Of a DNA stretch of 64,000 nucleotides, positions 58,296 to 64,000 are shown one piece after another. The notes beneath the pieces were generated by a model, which made no database searches, was not told the origin of the DNA, and saw only the letters and a list, made by a program, of their open reading frames with translations. Source of the stretch: Manis javanica (lineage: Eukaryota > Chordata > Mammalia > Pholidota > Manidae); contig NC_133167.1 in the NCBI RefSeq assembly GCF_040802235.1, forward strand, positions 97,636,001 through 97,700,000, in the 5' to 3' direction. The first letter of the stretch is position 1; each line of letters begins with the position of its first letter. A program made the position numbers and the translations under genes.

Positions 58296-60876
58296 GGGCT
58301 GAGCTGTAAACAGTGATTGAATAGATGAGTATTGGTGCATTTTGATTAAGAATTTTTTGTCTTGGTAGATTTGAATGGCACATTTAATTAAAATTGTCTT
58401 TTAATTTCACACTGAGGCAAATGTACTGTTTTTATTGTCATCTTACCCTTTGCCTTTATTTATTAGGTATGAATTTCAGCCCTTTATTTCCTTCTAATTT
58501 TGGAGATTTTTCTCAGAATATTTCTACGCCCAAGGAACAGCAGCAACCATTAGCACAGAATTCTTCAGGGACAACAGAGTGTATGGCTTTTCCGAAGCCT
58601 TTTGAAAGCAGTTCTTCTGTTGCAGCAGAGAAACAGAGGTACCTGATCGTGAACGTAATCCATTATTTGCTTAAATGTCATTTTTGTTACCATATTAATT
58701 ATATGTAAGTTGAAAATGCAGTTAAGGGGGAAGTTTGTGATTGTTTGACTCAGTAGTGTTGGGAATATGAAGCTTTGACCGTCTCCCCAGATTTCTCTCA
58801 GGCACACTTGCTGCTAAGCCTGGTGCACAAGCAATTCAGAGTTTTGATCAGGGTGTCCTGTAAGGTTCATTTCGGAAATATTAGACCTGACACATGGAGT
58901 GTCTTTGGCCTTAATTTGTTGCCTGTCTTTAAGTTCACTGACTTAAGGCTAGAAACTACCCCGAAGTGCTAGAGGATAGTCGGAAACTGAGAGCGCCTTT
59001 ATCTGATTCATAGCTCCTGATCAGGATATGGTCTTTAGGCCTATCCGATGTTAGATTATAAACACAACTTTAACCAAGGAAGTTTTATGATGTGGTAGCA
59101 TTCATAGGATTTCTTTTTCTCAATTTATTAATTTTTTCAACATGATAACCTTCCCAAATACAGTTTTTGACTCAAATAGTGTGAAAGATAAGGTGGATTG
59201 GATCAGGTTAATTATTCTGTAAACATTCTTATGCTAGATGCATAGTACTTTTATGATTGTGTTAATCCAGGAAATGATCTTTTTGATACCTGATTAGTGA
59301 AAATACTACAGCCTTTTAATTGCATTTGTTATTTAGTTCAGAAAAAAAACTTTTTAGAAGGATGAAAATTAGAGGTCATTGGAACCTAATATTTGTTCTC
59401 TCAGAAGTATTTCTTTGATTTTGTTTTTCCTAGCCCTTTACAAATAAGTCACATTACCTTTTACTTTAATTGTGTGATTGGGCATGTGTGGGGCTCCAGG
59501 CCCTACAGCTTCTGTCGTAACCTTTTATCTCTGCCATTTTTTAACAAAAGCAGCCATAAACAACATGTAACCAAGTGACTATGTTCCAATAACACTTACG
59601 GGCAGTGAAATTTGAATTTTATATAAATTGTGTCACTCTTTCTCTTTAATTTTTTTTTTCAACCACCTAAGAATATAAAAGCCATTTTAGCTCTCAGACC
59701 ATTCAAAGACAGGTATCAGGTTGGATTTGGCCTGCAAATTGTAAGTTTGCTTTATAGGTCAGTGGCTCCAAAATTATATTCTTCAGAACACTATTGTCCA
59801 TGTCAGGTTCTGGACATAAAGTTTTGGATGTCTTACTCACTGTGTGTCCTTCTGAGATATTTATAAAGCACACGGGCATATTAACATTCTGTGGAATCCT
59901 GCATACCTGTTTAACTTAGCTTTGCTTATATTTTCCCAAACTTAGATAACCAGTAAATACCTGGTAATGTCTTAAGGGATGACAGTGTTTAGCAAATAAA
60001 ATTTGGAAAATGACACTAGACCAACAGAACTAAACTAGACTTAATGTGTGGAGAAGTAAGTTACTAGTTGTGTGGCTGATTGTTTTAAACAAATTCTGGT
60101 TCTATTTGAACTACTGTAGGTGACAGAGATCCATGTATGTTCGCAAATCTTCTACTATAGATCTTTCTCTGCTGTTCCTCCAAGTTTTTATTTGTGTCTG
60201 TTTGTATGTCCTATTCTTCCTTGCTTTTTCTTCTCCACTCTTTTCCGTCATAAATGCTAGCTCTTTGGAACTTTTGCCCAGTAAAAATGGTTTAGTGAGA
60301 AGGGTCCAATGGTAAAATCTAAAGTAATCTAATACATTGATGTAGTCTGTGTAATATTTACACATCTGTATATTTTTATGAAAATATTTTTATAGCCTGT
60401 TGACAATTTTATTTACCTAAACCTAATAGTGAACTGTAAATTAAGTATATCTGGAGTTATCAGTAAACACAGAAATCTGTCAATGTAATCTATAAAAATT
60501 TATTTTCATTTGGTAAGAAATCAAAAGCAGCCTGAAGAGCAGGTGGAAAATAGTAGGACACCATGGCTATATGAGCAAGAAGGTGAAGGAGAAAAACCAT
60601 TTAACAAGGCTGGATTCACAGTGTCTGTAGAGAAAACTACAAATAGTCATCGCAAAACTCAATTAGATCCGAGCAGGAGAAGACGCCAGTTTGATGAAGA
60701 GTCCTTGGAAAGCTTTAGCAGTATGCCCGATCCAGTAGATCCGACAGCAGTGACGAAAACATTCAAGACAAGGAAGGCATCTGCACAGGCCAGCCTGGCA
60801 TCTAAAGATAAAAGTCCAAAATCAAAGAGTAAGAAAAGGCATTCTACACAGCTGAAAAGCAGAGTTAAAAATATTG
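27202..60876 (+). CDS. PCM1: PCM1, pericentriolar material 1 (22 coding exons; 3' third outside window)
   Basis: PCM1 is the scaffold protein of centriolar satellites. It assembles cytoplasmic granules around the centrosome and carries centrosome and cilium proteins on microtubules with dynein. Recognition rests on the start MATGGGPFEEGMNDQDLPNW and on long collinear agreement with remembered mammalian PCM1 in every exon. The joined segments are 27202-27297, 28815-29060, 30051-30320, 30989-31159, 31345-31461, 37798-37975, 40570-40679, 42226-42442, 44294-44495, 45325-45498, 45997-46151, 46269-46501, 50151-50305, 50452-50581, 51595-51735, 52284-52474, 53722-53922, 55262-55481, 55583-55728, 56229-56419, 58467-58638 and 60518-60876. 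They total 4075 nt with no internal stop, and every junction is phase-consistent and GT-AG. The start codon has A at -3 and G at +4. Human PCM1 is about 2024 residues, so about a third is missing at the right edge. No frameshift or premature stop was seen, so the gene looks functional. Confidence 0.97.
27298..28814 (+). other. PCM1 intron 3
   Basis: AT-rich. Contains a reverse MIR near 28160-28300 and one copy of a dispersed direct repeat at 28584-28670. Text near 27476-27560 is related to 10395-10560. Confidence 0.55.
28160..28300 (-). repeat. MIR fragment
   Basis: TTATTGCTTACGCTAGGCAC, TGTCCTAGATGTTATATGTA and ATTAGGAAACTGAGACTATG run in the order of reversed MIR. Confidence 0.55.
28815..29060 (+). 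CDS. PCM1: PCM1 exon, residues 33-114
   Basis: Phase 0 at both ends, with acceptor TTTAAAG and donor CAG|GTTTGT. It encodes a Lys/Arg- and Ser-rich, probably disordered segment starting DWGGQPKKANRSSEKNKKK. It includes SPESSPGVGRRRTKTP, a cluster of Ser/Thr-Pro phosphosite-like motifs, and ends in the helix-prone PEQAELEKLKQRINFSDLDQ. Confidence 0.95.
29061..30050 (+). other. PCM1 intron 4
   Basis: AT-rich. Holds the second copy of the dispersed direct repeat (29693-29770) and a short L2/MIR-like end near 29625. No exon signal. Confidence 0.55.
30051..30320 (+). CDS. PCM1: PCM1 exon, residues 115-204
   Basis: Phase 0 at both ends, with acceptor CACATATAG and donor CCAG|GTGATA. It encodes RSIGSDSQGRATAANNKRQL and onward to the acidic EEDGRGESAMESSQ. 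Residues about 155-165 (AAVGPQKRE) differ from remembered human sequence, so this is a variable part of an otherwise conserved exon. Confidence 0.95.
30321..30988 (+). other. PCM1 intron 5
   Basis: AT-rich, nothing recognised. Confidence 0.5.
30989..31159 (+). CDS. PCM1: PCM1 exon, residues 205-261 (first coiled coil)
   Basis: Phase 0 at both ends, with acceptor CCCCTGTAG and donor CTT|GTAAGT. The product (IVGRLVQIRDYITKASSMRE and onward) shows heptad-like spacing of Leu/Ile/Val and many charged residues. This is the first strong coiled-coil segment. PCM1 coiled coils drive self-association and satellite assembly. Confidence 0.95.
31345..31461 (+). CDS. PCM1: PCM1 exon, residues 262-300
   Basis: Phase 0 at both ends, with acceptor ATTTCAG and donor ACG|GTAAGC. 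It encodes the acidic start ARENEEEDVRTINSAVGSGS followed by a Ser/Thr-rich linker ending EASDTT. A 6.3-kb intron, the largest between coding exons here, follows. Confidence 0.95.
35000..35165 (+). repeat. probable MIR-type fragment
   Basis: AATACTAAACTCAAGCCTAG, GACTTGCCCTAACTG, GGATAAATCTCTGC and TTCCTCACTTTTCACAAG loosely follow the MIR order. Weak. Confidence 0.4.
37471..37491. repeat. (GT)n microsatellite
   Basis: About ten uninterrupted GT units, in intron 7. Confidence 0.9.
37798..37975 (+). CDS. PCM1: PCM1 exon, residues 301-360 (coiled coil)
   Basis: Enters in phase 0 after TTTTCCAG and leaves in phase 1 (first base of Val360) at TCTG|GTATGC. It encodes MEEIENLKKQHDLLKRMLQQ and a Gln/Leu/Ala-rich helix, a clear coiled coil. 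Confidence 0.95.
39130..39300 (-). repeat. MIR fragment
   Basis: ATCATCTCATTTGATCTCTA, CTTATCCCCATTTAAGAG and TGACTTGCCTAGGCTTAGAA follow the reversed MIR order. Confidence 0.5.
39930..40136. mobile_element. non-autonomous hAT-type DNA transposon
   Basis: The ends CAGGGGTCAGCAAAC and CTTGCCAGCCCCTG are imperfect inverted repeats. The interior (GGACCACAGCCGTGCCC, GTACTGTCTGCGGTCG, GCCTAACATATTTACTG) matches a common mammalian hAT-Charlie-type element. The exact subfamily is not assigned. Confidence 0.7.
40570..40679 (+). CDS. PCM1: PCM1 exon, residues 360-396 (contains Ser372)
   Basis: The acceptor CTTCCCAG precedes TT, which completes Val360. The exon leaves in phase 0 at CTCAG|GTAACT. By my count the Ser in GSLSGVSIT is residue 372, the position reported in human PCM1 as a PLK4 phosphorylation site, so that site appears conserved. 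The remainder (ELNEELNDLIQRFHNQLRD) is helical. Confidence 0.94.
40730..40906 (+). mobile_element. MER5-like hAT-Charlie element
   Basis: Ends CAGTGGTTCTC and GAGAAACACT are near-perfect inverted repeats. The interior ATCACCTGGCATGATTGTTT and GATTCCAGTGCTG fits the MER5 pattern. Confidence 0.7.
41340..41760 (+). repeat. old LINE-1 3' segment with A-run
   Basis: AAGAATGTTCATGATAGCAT followed by an A-run (41402-41424), ACCTAAATGTCCTTAAATAG and ATAGAGTGAAATCCTATAAC is the usual L1M 3' order in + orientation. Confidence 0.55.
42226..42442 (+). CDS. PCM1: PCM1 exon, residues 397-469
   Basis: Enters in phase 0 after a weak-looking acceptor with a T-rich tract (TTTAAATAAG) and leaves in phase 1 at CAT|GTAAGT. 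It encodes a Pro/Ser-rich start (PPAVPDNRRQAESLSLTREV) and then a coiled-coil helix (KMRVLQEKKQKMDRLLGELH). Confidence 0.95.
42443..44293 (+). other. PCM1 intron 10
   Basis: AT-rich. Contains a diverged near-tandem duplication of about 30 bp at 42971-43048. Nothing else recognised. Confidence 0.5.
44294..44495 (+). CDS. PCM1: PCM1 exon, residues 469-536 (alternative acceptor possible)
   Basis: Follows a T-run acceptor TTTTGGTAG and begins F-V-P-S-S. A second acceptor 15 nt downstream (TTCTTCAG, exon start 44309) keeps frame and removes five residues. The exon leaves in phase 2 at CTCCA|GTAATA, where the CCAG overlapping the donor could mislead exon callers. The product is Ser/Thr/Pro-rich and probably disordered. 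Confidence 0.92.
44643..44685. repeat. (GT)n microsatellite with one GC interruption
   Basis: About 21 GT units with a single GTGC change near the left end. Confidence 0.95.
44825..44975 (+). repeat. MIR SINE fragment
   Basis: AACTTGCCCTCACTAAGTCT, TCATCTGAAAAATAAGGATG, AAGATTAAAAAACACGGCAT and CATAGTAGAAACTCAG match MIR in order. Confidence 0.75.
45325..45498 (+). CDS. PCM1: PCM1 exon, residues 536-594
   Basis: Completes Gln536 with A after TTTTTATCAG. It encodes the coiled-coil stretch KLNEVRKRLNELRELVHYYE, then an acidic segment (KDEETEESEYDSEHGNSEP), and leaves in phase 2 at TTCG|GTAAGA. Confidence 0.95.
45997..46151 (+). CDS. PCM1: PCM1 exon, residues 594-646
   Basis: Completes Arg594 after GTGTCTTTTAG. 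It encodes an Asn/Ser-rich, low-hydrophobicity segment (WNEVNSNSNAQCVSNNRDGR and onward) and ends in phase 1 at TTTAG|GTATGA. The segment is probably a disordered linker. Confidence 0.94.
46269..46501 (+). CDS. PCM1: PCM1 exon, residues 646-723 (acidic tract and coiled coil; NAGNAG acceptor)
   Basis: The acceptor is the tandem TTCAGCAG. Use of the second AG (exon start 46269) gives Leu-Asp-Cys, and use of the first (46266) adds one Ala. A Glu/Asp run (DDDEEEDEEAEEEG) encoded by GAT/GAA/GAG repeats is followed by the helix INRLMAAKQKLRQLQGLVAM. The exon leaves in phase 0 at ACAG|GTAAAT. Confidence 0.94.
46647..46805. mobile_element. hAT-type element fragment (same family as 39930)
   Basis: ATTTAGGCTTTGTGGGCCAT, GTGCAAAAGCAGCC and GACAATAGGCAAGCAAATGA are the complement order of the element at 39930-40136. 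One end is lost. Confidence 0.6.
47790..48250 (-). repeat. old LINE-1 3' fragment
   Basis: GAAGTGGAATTGCTATATCA, GGGCACTGCTTAATTGCTCC and CATTTCCCCATACCCTTG follow the order of a reversed old L1 3' end. Degenerate. Confidence 0.45.
50151..50305 (+). CDS. PCM1: PCM1 exon, residues 724-775
   Basis: Enters in phase 0 after GATGTTTTAG and leaves in phase 2 at GCAAG|GTATGT. It encodes DDDTADQGAVSANTSNLDEF and a polar Asn/Lys-rich linker. It differs more from remembered human sequence than its neighbours do. Confidence 0.94.
50452..50581 (+). CDS. PCM1: PCM1 exon, residues 775-818 (strong coiled coil)
   Basis: Completes Arg775 after TTAATTATAG and leaves in phase 0 at CTACAG|GTAATT. It encodes EKFYEAKLQQQQRELKQLQE followed by another charged helix, one of the clearest heptad repeats in the protein. 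It is separated from the previous exon by an intron of only 146 bp. Confidence 0.95.
50582..51594 (+). other. PCM1 intron 16
   Basis: AT-rich, nothing recognised. Confidence 0.5.
51595..51735 (+). CDS. PCM1: PCM1 exon, residues 819-865
   Basis: Phase 0 at both ends, with acceptor CTTTTTTAG and donor AATGAG|GTATTG. It encodes a Ser/Thr-rich, probably disordered segment (LSAASTGNCPTKRYVPAVTS and onward) that ends SSEVDNE. Confidence 0.94.
51736..52283 (+). other. PCM1 intron 17
   Basis: AT-rich, nothing recognised. Confidence 0.5.
52284..52474 (+). CDS. PCM1: PCM1 exon, residues 866-929
   Basis: Enters in phase 0 after AAAATAACAG and leaves in phase 2 at GAAAA|GTAAGA. It encodes the basic helix MRRHEMLREELRQRRKQLEA, then a Ser/Pro linker (TASPVAVSLRSDGSENLCTP). 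A T-run starts about 17 nt into the intron. Confidence 0.95.
53218..53430. mobile_element. hAT-type DNA transposon relic
   Basis: TACTTTCTAATACGGCAGCT, CACTAGCCACATTTTCAATG and GTTGGACAGCTCTGA resemble a common mammalian non-autonomous element with GGACAGCGCTG ends. Degenerate. Confidence 0.5.
53560..53670 (+). repeat. MIR 3' fragment
   Basis: ATGATTAAATGAAATTTTAT, GGCACAATGTCTGGCACATA and TTAGGCGATGAAAG fit the MIR 3' end. Confidence 0.5.
53722..53922 (+). CDS. PCM1: PCM1 exon, residues 929-996 (acidic tract)
   Basis: Completes Lys929 after CAATCTCTAG and leaves in phase 2 at AATAG|GTTAGT. It encodes TMATWGGSTQCALDEEGDED and the acidic run TDEEEEEEQDTSSND, the second Glu/Asp tract of the protein. 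Confidence 0.95.
53923..55261 (+). other. PCM1 intron 19
   Basis: Mostly occupied by an LTR-like relic (53955-54770); the rest is AT-rich. Confidence 0.5.
53955..54770 (+). mobile_element. ERVL-type LTR relic
   Basis: TACAACTCAGGAACAGCCAG, GCTTCATTACATAGGTACAA, GGGATTTTGTGGAGGC and TTTTAGGGGCTCTGCTGGGA are in the order of a known mammalian class III-like LTR. No internal genes are present. The exact ends and family name are uncertain. Confidence 0.5.
55262..55481 (+). CDS. PCM1: PCM1 exon, residues 996-1069
   Basis: Completes Arg996 after TGGTTTTAG and leaves in phase 0 at CAGCAG|GTAAAG. It encodes the basic RPLAKTRQQNISMQRQENLR, then a helical stretch YVEEKEQWQEQINQLRKQLD with heptad spacing. 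Confidence 0.95.
55583..55728 (+). CDS. PCM1: PCM1 exon, residues 1070-1118
   Basis: Enters in phase 0 after TCTCCCCATAG and leaves in phase 2 at ACAAAG|GTGATC. It encodes a more hydrophobic stretch (TLSCLLQTLLTGPYSVLPSN) and then LNQCYTQLTWQQNN. The preceding intron is only 101 bp. Confidence 0.95.
55729..56228 (+). other. PCM1 intron 21
   Basis: AT-rich, 500 bp, nothing recognised. Confidence 0.5.
56229..56419 (+). CDS. PCM1: PCM1 exon, residues 1118-1182
   Basis: Completes Arg1118 after TTTTTGTAG and leaves in phase 1 at GCTCCAG|GTAAGT. It encodes LKQMLNELMHQQNQRPEKPG, followed by a Ser/Pro/Phe-rich low-complexity region (SHPPSPSLFCPFSFPAQPVN). Confidence 0.95.
56870..57560 (-). repeat. 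L2 fragment, minus strand
   Basis: CACCTGTTATGTGCCAGACA near the left and GGATTTTGAGCAGGGTACAG followed by TTTAGGAAGATTACACTAGT further right follow the reversed L2 order. Confidence 0.5.
58000..58195 (+). repeat. MIR SINE fragment
   Basis: AACTGCAGTCTAACCTG, TGATAAAATGAATAGAATAC, ACATGCGAAGTGCCTGCAGT and GTCTGGCACCCAGTAACCAT run in MIR order. Confidence 0.6.
58267..58293. repeat. (AT)n microsatellite
   Basis: About 13 AT units in intron 22. Confidence 0.9.
58467..58638 (+). CDS. PCM1: PCM1 exon, residues 1182-1239
   Basis: Completes Gly1182 after TTTATTAG and leaves in phase 2 at ACAGAG|GTACCT. It encodes MNFSPLFPSNFGDFSQNIST and a Gln/Ser-rich stretch, probably disordered. The Phe/Ser pattern continues from the previous exon. 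Confidence 0.95.
58639..60517 (+). other. PCM1 intron 23
   Basis: AT-rich. Contains a hAT-type element of the family seen at 39930 (59490-59755). No exon supported. Confidence 0.5.
59490..59755. mobile_element. longer copy of the 39930 hAT-type family
   Basis: AAAAGCAGCCATAAACAACA, GACTATGTTCCAATAACACT, AATTTGAATTTTATATAAAT and GGATTTGGCCTGCAAATTGT match this family, in the same orientation as 46647. It retains an AT-rich internal section missing from the copy at 39930. Confidence 0.6.
60518..60876 (+). CDS. PCM1: PCM1 exon, residues 1239-1359 (last coding exon in window)
   Basis: Completes Arg1239 after CATTTGGTAAG and leaves in phase 1 at AATATTG|GTAAGT. It encodes NQKQPEEQVENSRTPWLYEQ, the motif RRRQFDEESLESFSSMPDPV and a highly basic C-terminal stretch (KDKSPKSKSKKRHSTQLKSR) that may act as a nucleic-acid- or membrane-independent charged linker. 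At 359 nt it is the longest coding exon here. The next exon lies past 64000. Confidence 0.95.
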
Positions 60877-63800
60877 GTAAGTAGGGAAATCTGTTGAATA
60901 TCGATCAGTACAAATGTTGGTAATCTTACTCTGACATGTTGAATAGTTAATTTTAGTTAATTTCAGTATGGCTAGATAGGTAGGCACTGTTCTAGACTTA
61001 CTTGAACCAAGTCATTTTTAGTTACCTTTATAATTTTTTTTACAAAGTTTTTCAAATAGGTTTAATGTAGATATTTTAAAACATGGCATTTATTCTTTTT
61101 TGTGCTTCTTAAGGCTTATATTTCCTATATACGTGGTTACTATGAGCTCAGAAGATACTTTCCAAATCTTGTAGGTTACTAAAAATTGCCCAAATGCTCA
61201 TGTTTTACTATTCTGTCTCTTTTAATATTATATTTTATCTTATATCTAACACTATAAATTTGGACATGTAACTACATTGCAGTCTTTGAATATCATCTAG
61301 ATGAAACCACTTTTAAAACAATTTCCTCTTAGTGCTTTAGGAACTGGACTTTAGTTATTAATAAGGTAAAACATTAACCCATATTTTACTGGATCTTGCC
61401 ATTGAGTATCAAAGGAAAGTTCTCTTTCAATGTTAACTGCATGCCACTTTAAAAAAAAAAAAGTTTTCTATGATTTTTGGAGAATTTGCTAAAGTCTAGT
61501 ACTAGATTAAAATAGTTTTATTGGCTAAAATATGGGTTATCATAGTTAAAGGATGCACCTTCAAGTTGGCAGGGGGTATTTTCTGGCTGTGGCTTTGAGA
61601 GATTGTTCTGAGTTCAAGGAGATAGTATTTGGTGCTTAAGAACAAAGTATTCTAAGCTTAAAATAAGAAAAGCTTGAAAAAAATCCCTGTACACTGCTAA
61701 CACCCTCTCTTGGAAGCTCAAAATATATGTAAAGATGTGAAAGTCCTGGAAAGCCCTGTAGTAAAAAATGCACTTGTAAACCCTGACAGCTCATCTTAGC
61801 CATTTTTGGTTAATGGAGACACCTCTGATGAAAGCCGTGGATGTTAAAAAGAATATGTGCATGTTTTTCCATTTCAGCTCTTCATGTATCCTTCATGTCC
61901 TTGGCTCCTACCCCTACCCCATCTGGATGGTTAAACAAGCAGATTTAAAAAGGAGTGACATTTTTCTCAGTGTATTCATTTCTTGAAAAATTTTCTAGTA
62001 TATATGTTTGAGAAGAGCTGATTTCTTTAGTAAGTTAGTCAGTGATCTGAACACGCACAAATAAATGAAAATAACTACTATGCTTTCTCCATACCACCGG
62101 AGAACATATAAGTAAATGATAGCCATTTTGAGAGAGGTCCTTCGGGTAATGCATCGAACTTTCCATTTCCCTAGTACCTTGCCCCCACAAAAATGCCTTT
62201 TGTTATATGAATCAATAAGGGAAAACTCCCATTGGTCACCACCACATCCTGTCATCAGCTCGTTAACACTAGTGTGCTGGGCTGTGCTGCTCTGCCTTTC
62301 ATGTCTCAGACAGATTTCCTGGGGAATCTTGTTTAGAGGCAGACTCCAGCTCACTCGGTCTGGGGAGGCATTCGAGAGTCTGCACTGTTAACAGTCTCCC
62401 ATGTATTGTTGGTATTGGTCTGTGGACTACACTTTGAGTAGTGGGGACTTAGAGGACCCTTAGCCAACTTATGGCCATGTCCTCTTAAGCCTAGAAGTAT
62501 TGGTGTATTTGCATTTTTGAAACTTCTTTACTCTGAGGAACTGGGGTCCCATATATGCTGTTCAAATTTTTTACTTTAAGGCAAAGATTGACATTTGACT
62601 CCTATGTACTCTCTCCTCTCATTTAAGTATAAAAATACCTGCCAGTAACATACATTCACATTTGTTCAATAGGTGTTTAAGGCCATCTGTCAGTGGCACA
62701 CACACAAAAATAAAAGACTTGATGGAGAGTCAAACTAATATGTAGCAAAACCAAATTTGTCAGCTAAATCCTTGCTGTTCATAATGTGAGCCTCAGACAA
62801 GCAGCATTGGCTTCAGCTGGAAGCTTATTAAACGTGCAGACTCTTGGGCTCCACCTTACACCAATTGAATGGGTTTGCATTGTTTCTTAGTGTTTTTCAT
62901 TCTTGCGTTTTAGCAAGATTTCAGATATTTGAATATATGCATAATAATTCTGAGAAGCACTGAGTTAGACCATTAATTTATGTTGTTTTTGTCTAGGCAG
63001 TAGGATACCTGTGATTTCTTAGACAAAAGAATGTTTACTCTGTCTTACAGGAAGTGGTAATGTAAGTGGATGAAGAGGAGATTGGAAAGCATTCCAAATT
63101 GTAGTAACAATAAGAAAAATATAGTTAGGACAGAGCAGGAGGAGAAGATGGAAATAGTACATGGCGAGCAGACCTGCATAGTGGGACTCAGCTTGTCTTG
63201 AGAGAGCGAGGCAGCTGTACTGTCCCAGATTCACAGACTGACCTGTTTTTTTTGCACACTTCGGCAGTCTTTGAGAAAATCTCCATTTAGTTTTGTTCTC
63301 CATTACAGTGATGTACCTTAATCTTTAGAGGTCTTTGTATGTACACATACACATTACTGCATTTGAAGTAAGATGTGACAGATTATGATAGTGATAATCA
63401 TCTTTTAAAACTTCGGATTTTATGCCTTAACGAATTGAGCATGATTTCTTGCCTTGCGGGGTGTTTCAGTTATGCGACCCATAATTTGGCTACACTCTAC
63501 TGGGCCTGAGCCCTCTTTTGATATTATCAGAGGAGTGGGGTCATATAGTCTAGATCTTCCTCATTCTTTTCCTGGAAGATAGGGTAGAACTCTTCATGTA
63601 CTCATCTCTGGGTTTTAATTATTTCTGGATCTTTATTTCTTGCCTCCTCTCCTTCCTGTTTACTGATGAGGATTGAGAAGAGATGGATGCTCAGCATTAG
63701 GCAAGACAGGGTCGATGTGGCCAGTACAGAAAGAACCCTTTTTAGATTCCAAGAGTTTATTACTTCTGTAGGCAGAGAAAGGTACCAGCTCTGTGCATCT

Positions 63801-64000
63801 CTTGTTCATACACCCCAGGGCGACACTGAGGCCAAAGCAGTCAAAGAACAATTGCAGTGTGATGGGGGGACACCTGCTGTTGAGGAGCAGGGCTGTGCTG
63901 CAGCCTTTGGCACTTTATGGTCTGGAGAGGTACCTCGGGCTGAAGATAAAGGGCTCGCTCTTCATCAGATCCCAAGACATATACTCTCTTGTGACCCCTG
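60877..64000 (+). other. PCM1 intron 24, continues past the window
   Basis: AT-rich intron with a MER5-like element at 62773-62962. Frames such as 61995-62354 and 62116-62391 show no domain evidence. The next coding exon was not found before 64000. Confidence 0.6.
62773..62962 (+). mobile_element. MER5-like hAT-Charlie relic
   Basis: AGCAGCATTGGCTTCAGCTG, GCAGACTCTTGGGCTCCACC and TAATTCTGAGAAGCACTG follow the MER5 order, with a recognisable 3' inverted-repeat end. Confidence 0.6.

Larger units (their letters stand above)
56420..58466 (+). other. PCM1 intron 22
   Basis: Contains L2 pieces (about 56870-57560), a MIR (about 58000-58195) and an (AT)n tract (58267-58293). Confidence 0.55.

Noticed and set aside
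61000..64000. Search for the next PCM1 exon after 60876
   Set aside because: No frame in the correct phase with PCM1-like text was found before the right edge, so the intron probably continues.

Overview
The window is mammalian nuclear DNA. It has split genes with GT-AG introns, a CpG-island promoter, and many LINE, MIR, LTR and hAT-type relics. The only protein-coding gene I can support is PCM1 (pericentriolar material 1) on the + strand. Twenty-two coding exons were placed between 27202 and 60876. They join with consistent phases into 4075 nt, or 1358 codons plus one base, which is about the first two thirds of a roughly 2,000-residue protein. The 3' third of the gene lies beyond position 64000. 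No bacterial, viral or plasmid gene is present, and no CRISPR array.

Layout: (1) 1-1677 is the 5'UTR/promoter end of a full-length-type LINE-1 on the minus strand, built of GC-rich tandem monomers with a 210-bp period. Its ORFs lie outside the window to the left. (2) 1678-18880 is intergenic and repeat-rich. It holds a 5'-truncated L1 insertion with a 16-bp target-site duplication, a long minus-strand L2 relic, old L1 3' ends, a MIR inserted into another MIR, two related solo LTRs and a further LTR-like block. (3) 18890-20620 is a CpG island with the TATA-less PCM1 promoter: two ZNF143/SBS-like sites, a 12-bp palindrome with an E-box-like core, a YY1-type AAGATGGCGG element and a non-coding first exon. 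(4) 21097-21163 is a probable second non-coding exon. (5) 27180-60876 holds the coding exons, with long AT-rich introns. (6) 60877-64000 is the start of the next intron.

The species is not human: the protein differs at many positions from human PCM1 as I remember it. No primate Alu, rodent B1/B2, carnivore tRNA-Lys SINE, ruminant Bov SINE or horse ERE was seen. The young L1 3' end and the lack of a young SINE would fit a laurasiatherian such as a pangolin, but that is a low-confidence guess from memory.

Function: PCM1 is the scaffold of centriolar satellites. The window encodes its N-terminal basic/Ser-rich region, several coiled-coil segments (about residues 205-301, 310-355, 435-465, 537-560, 700-723, 776-815, 866-898 and 1035-1130), two acidic tracts and a Ser/Pro-rich stretch. 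I found no previously undescribed biological system. The points most worth a second look are the L1 promoter monomers, the promoter architecture with a strong-context uORF over the YY1 element, two tandem splice acceptors, the nested MIR, the paired LTRs, and two unexplained dispersed direct repeats.
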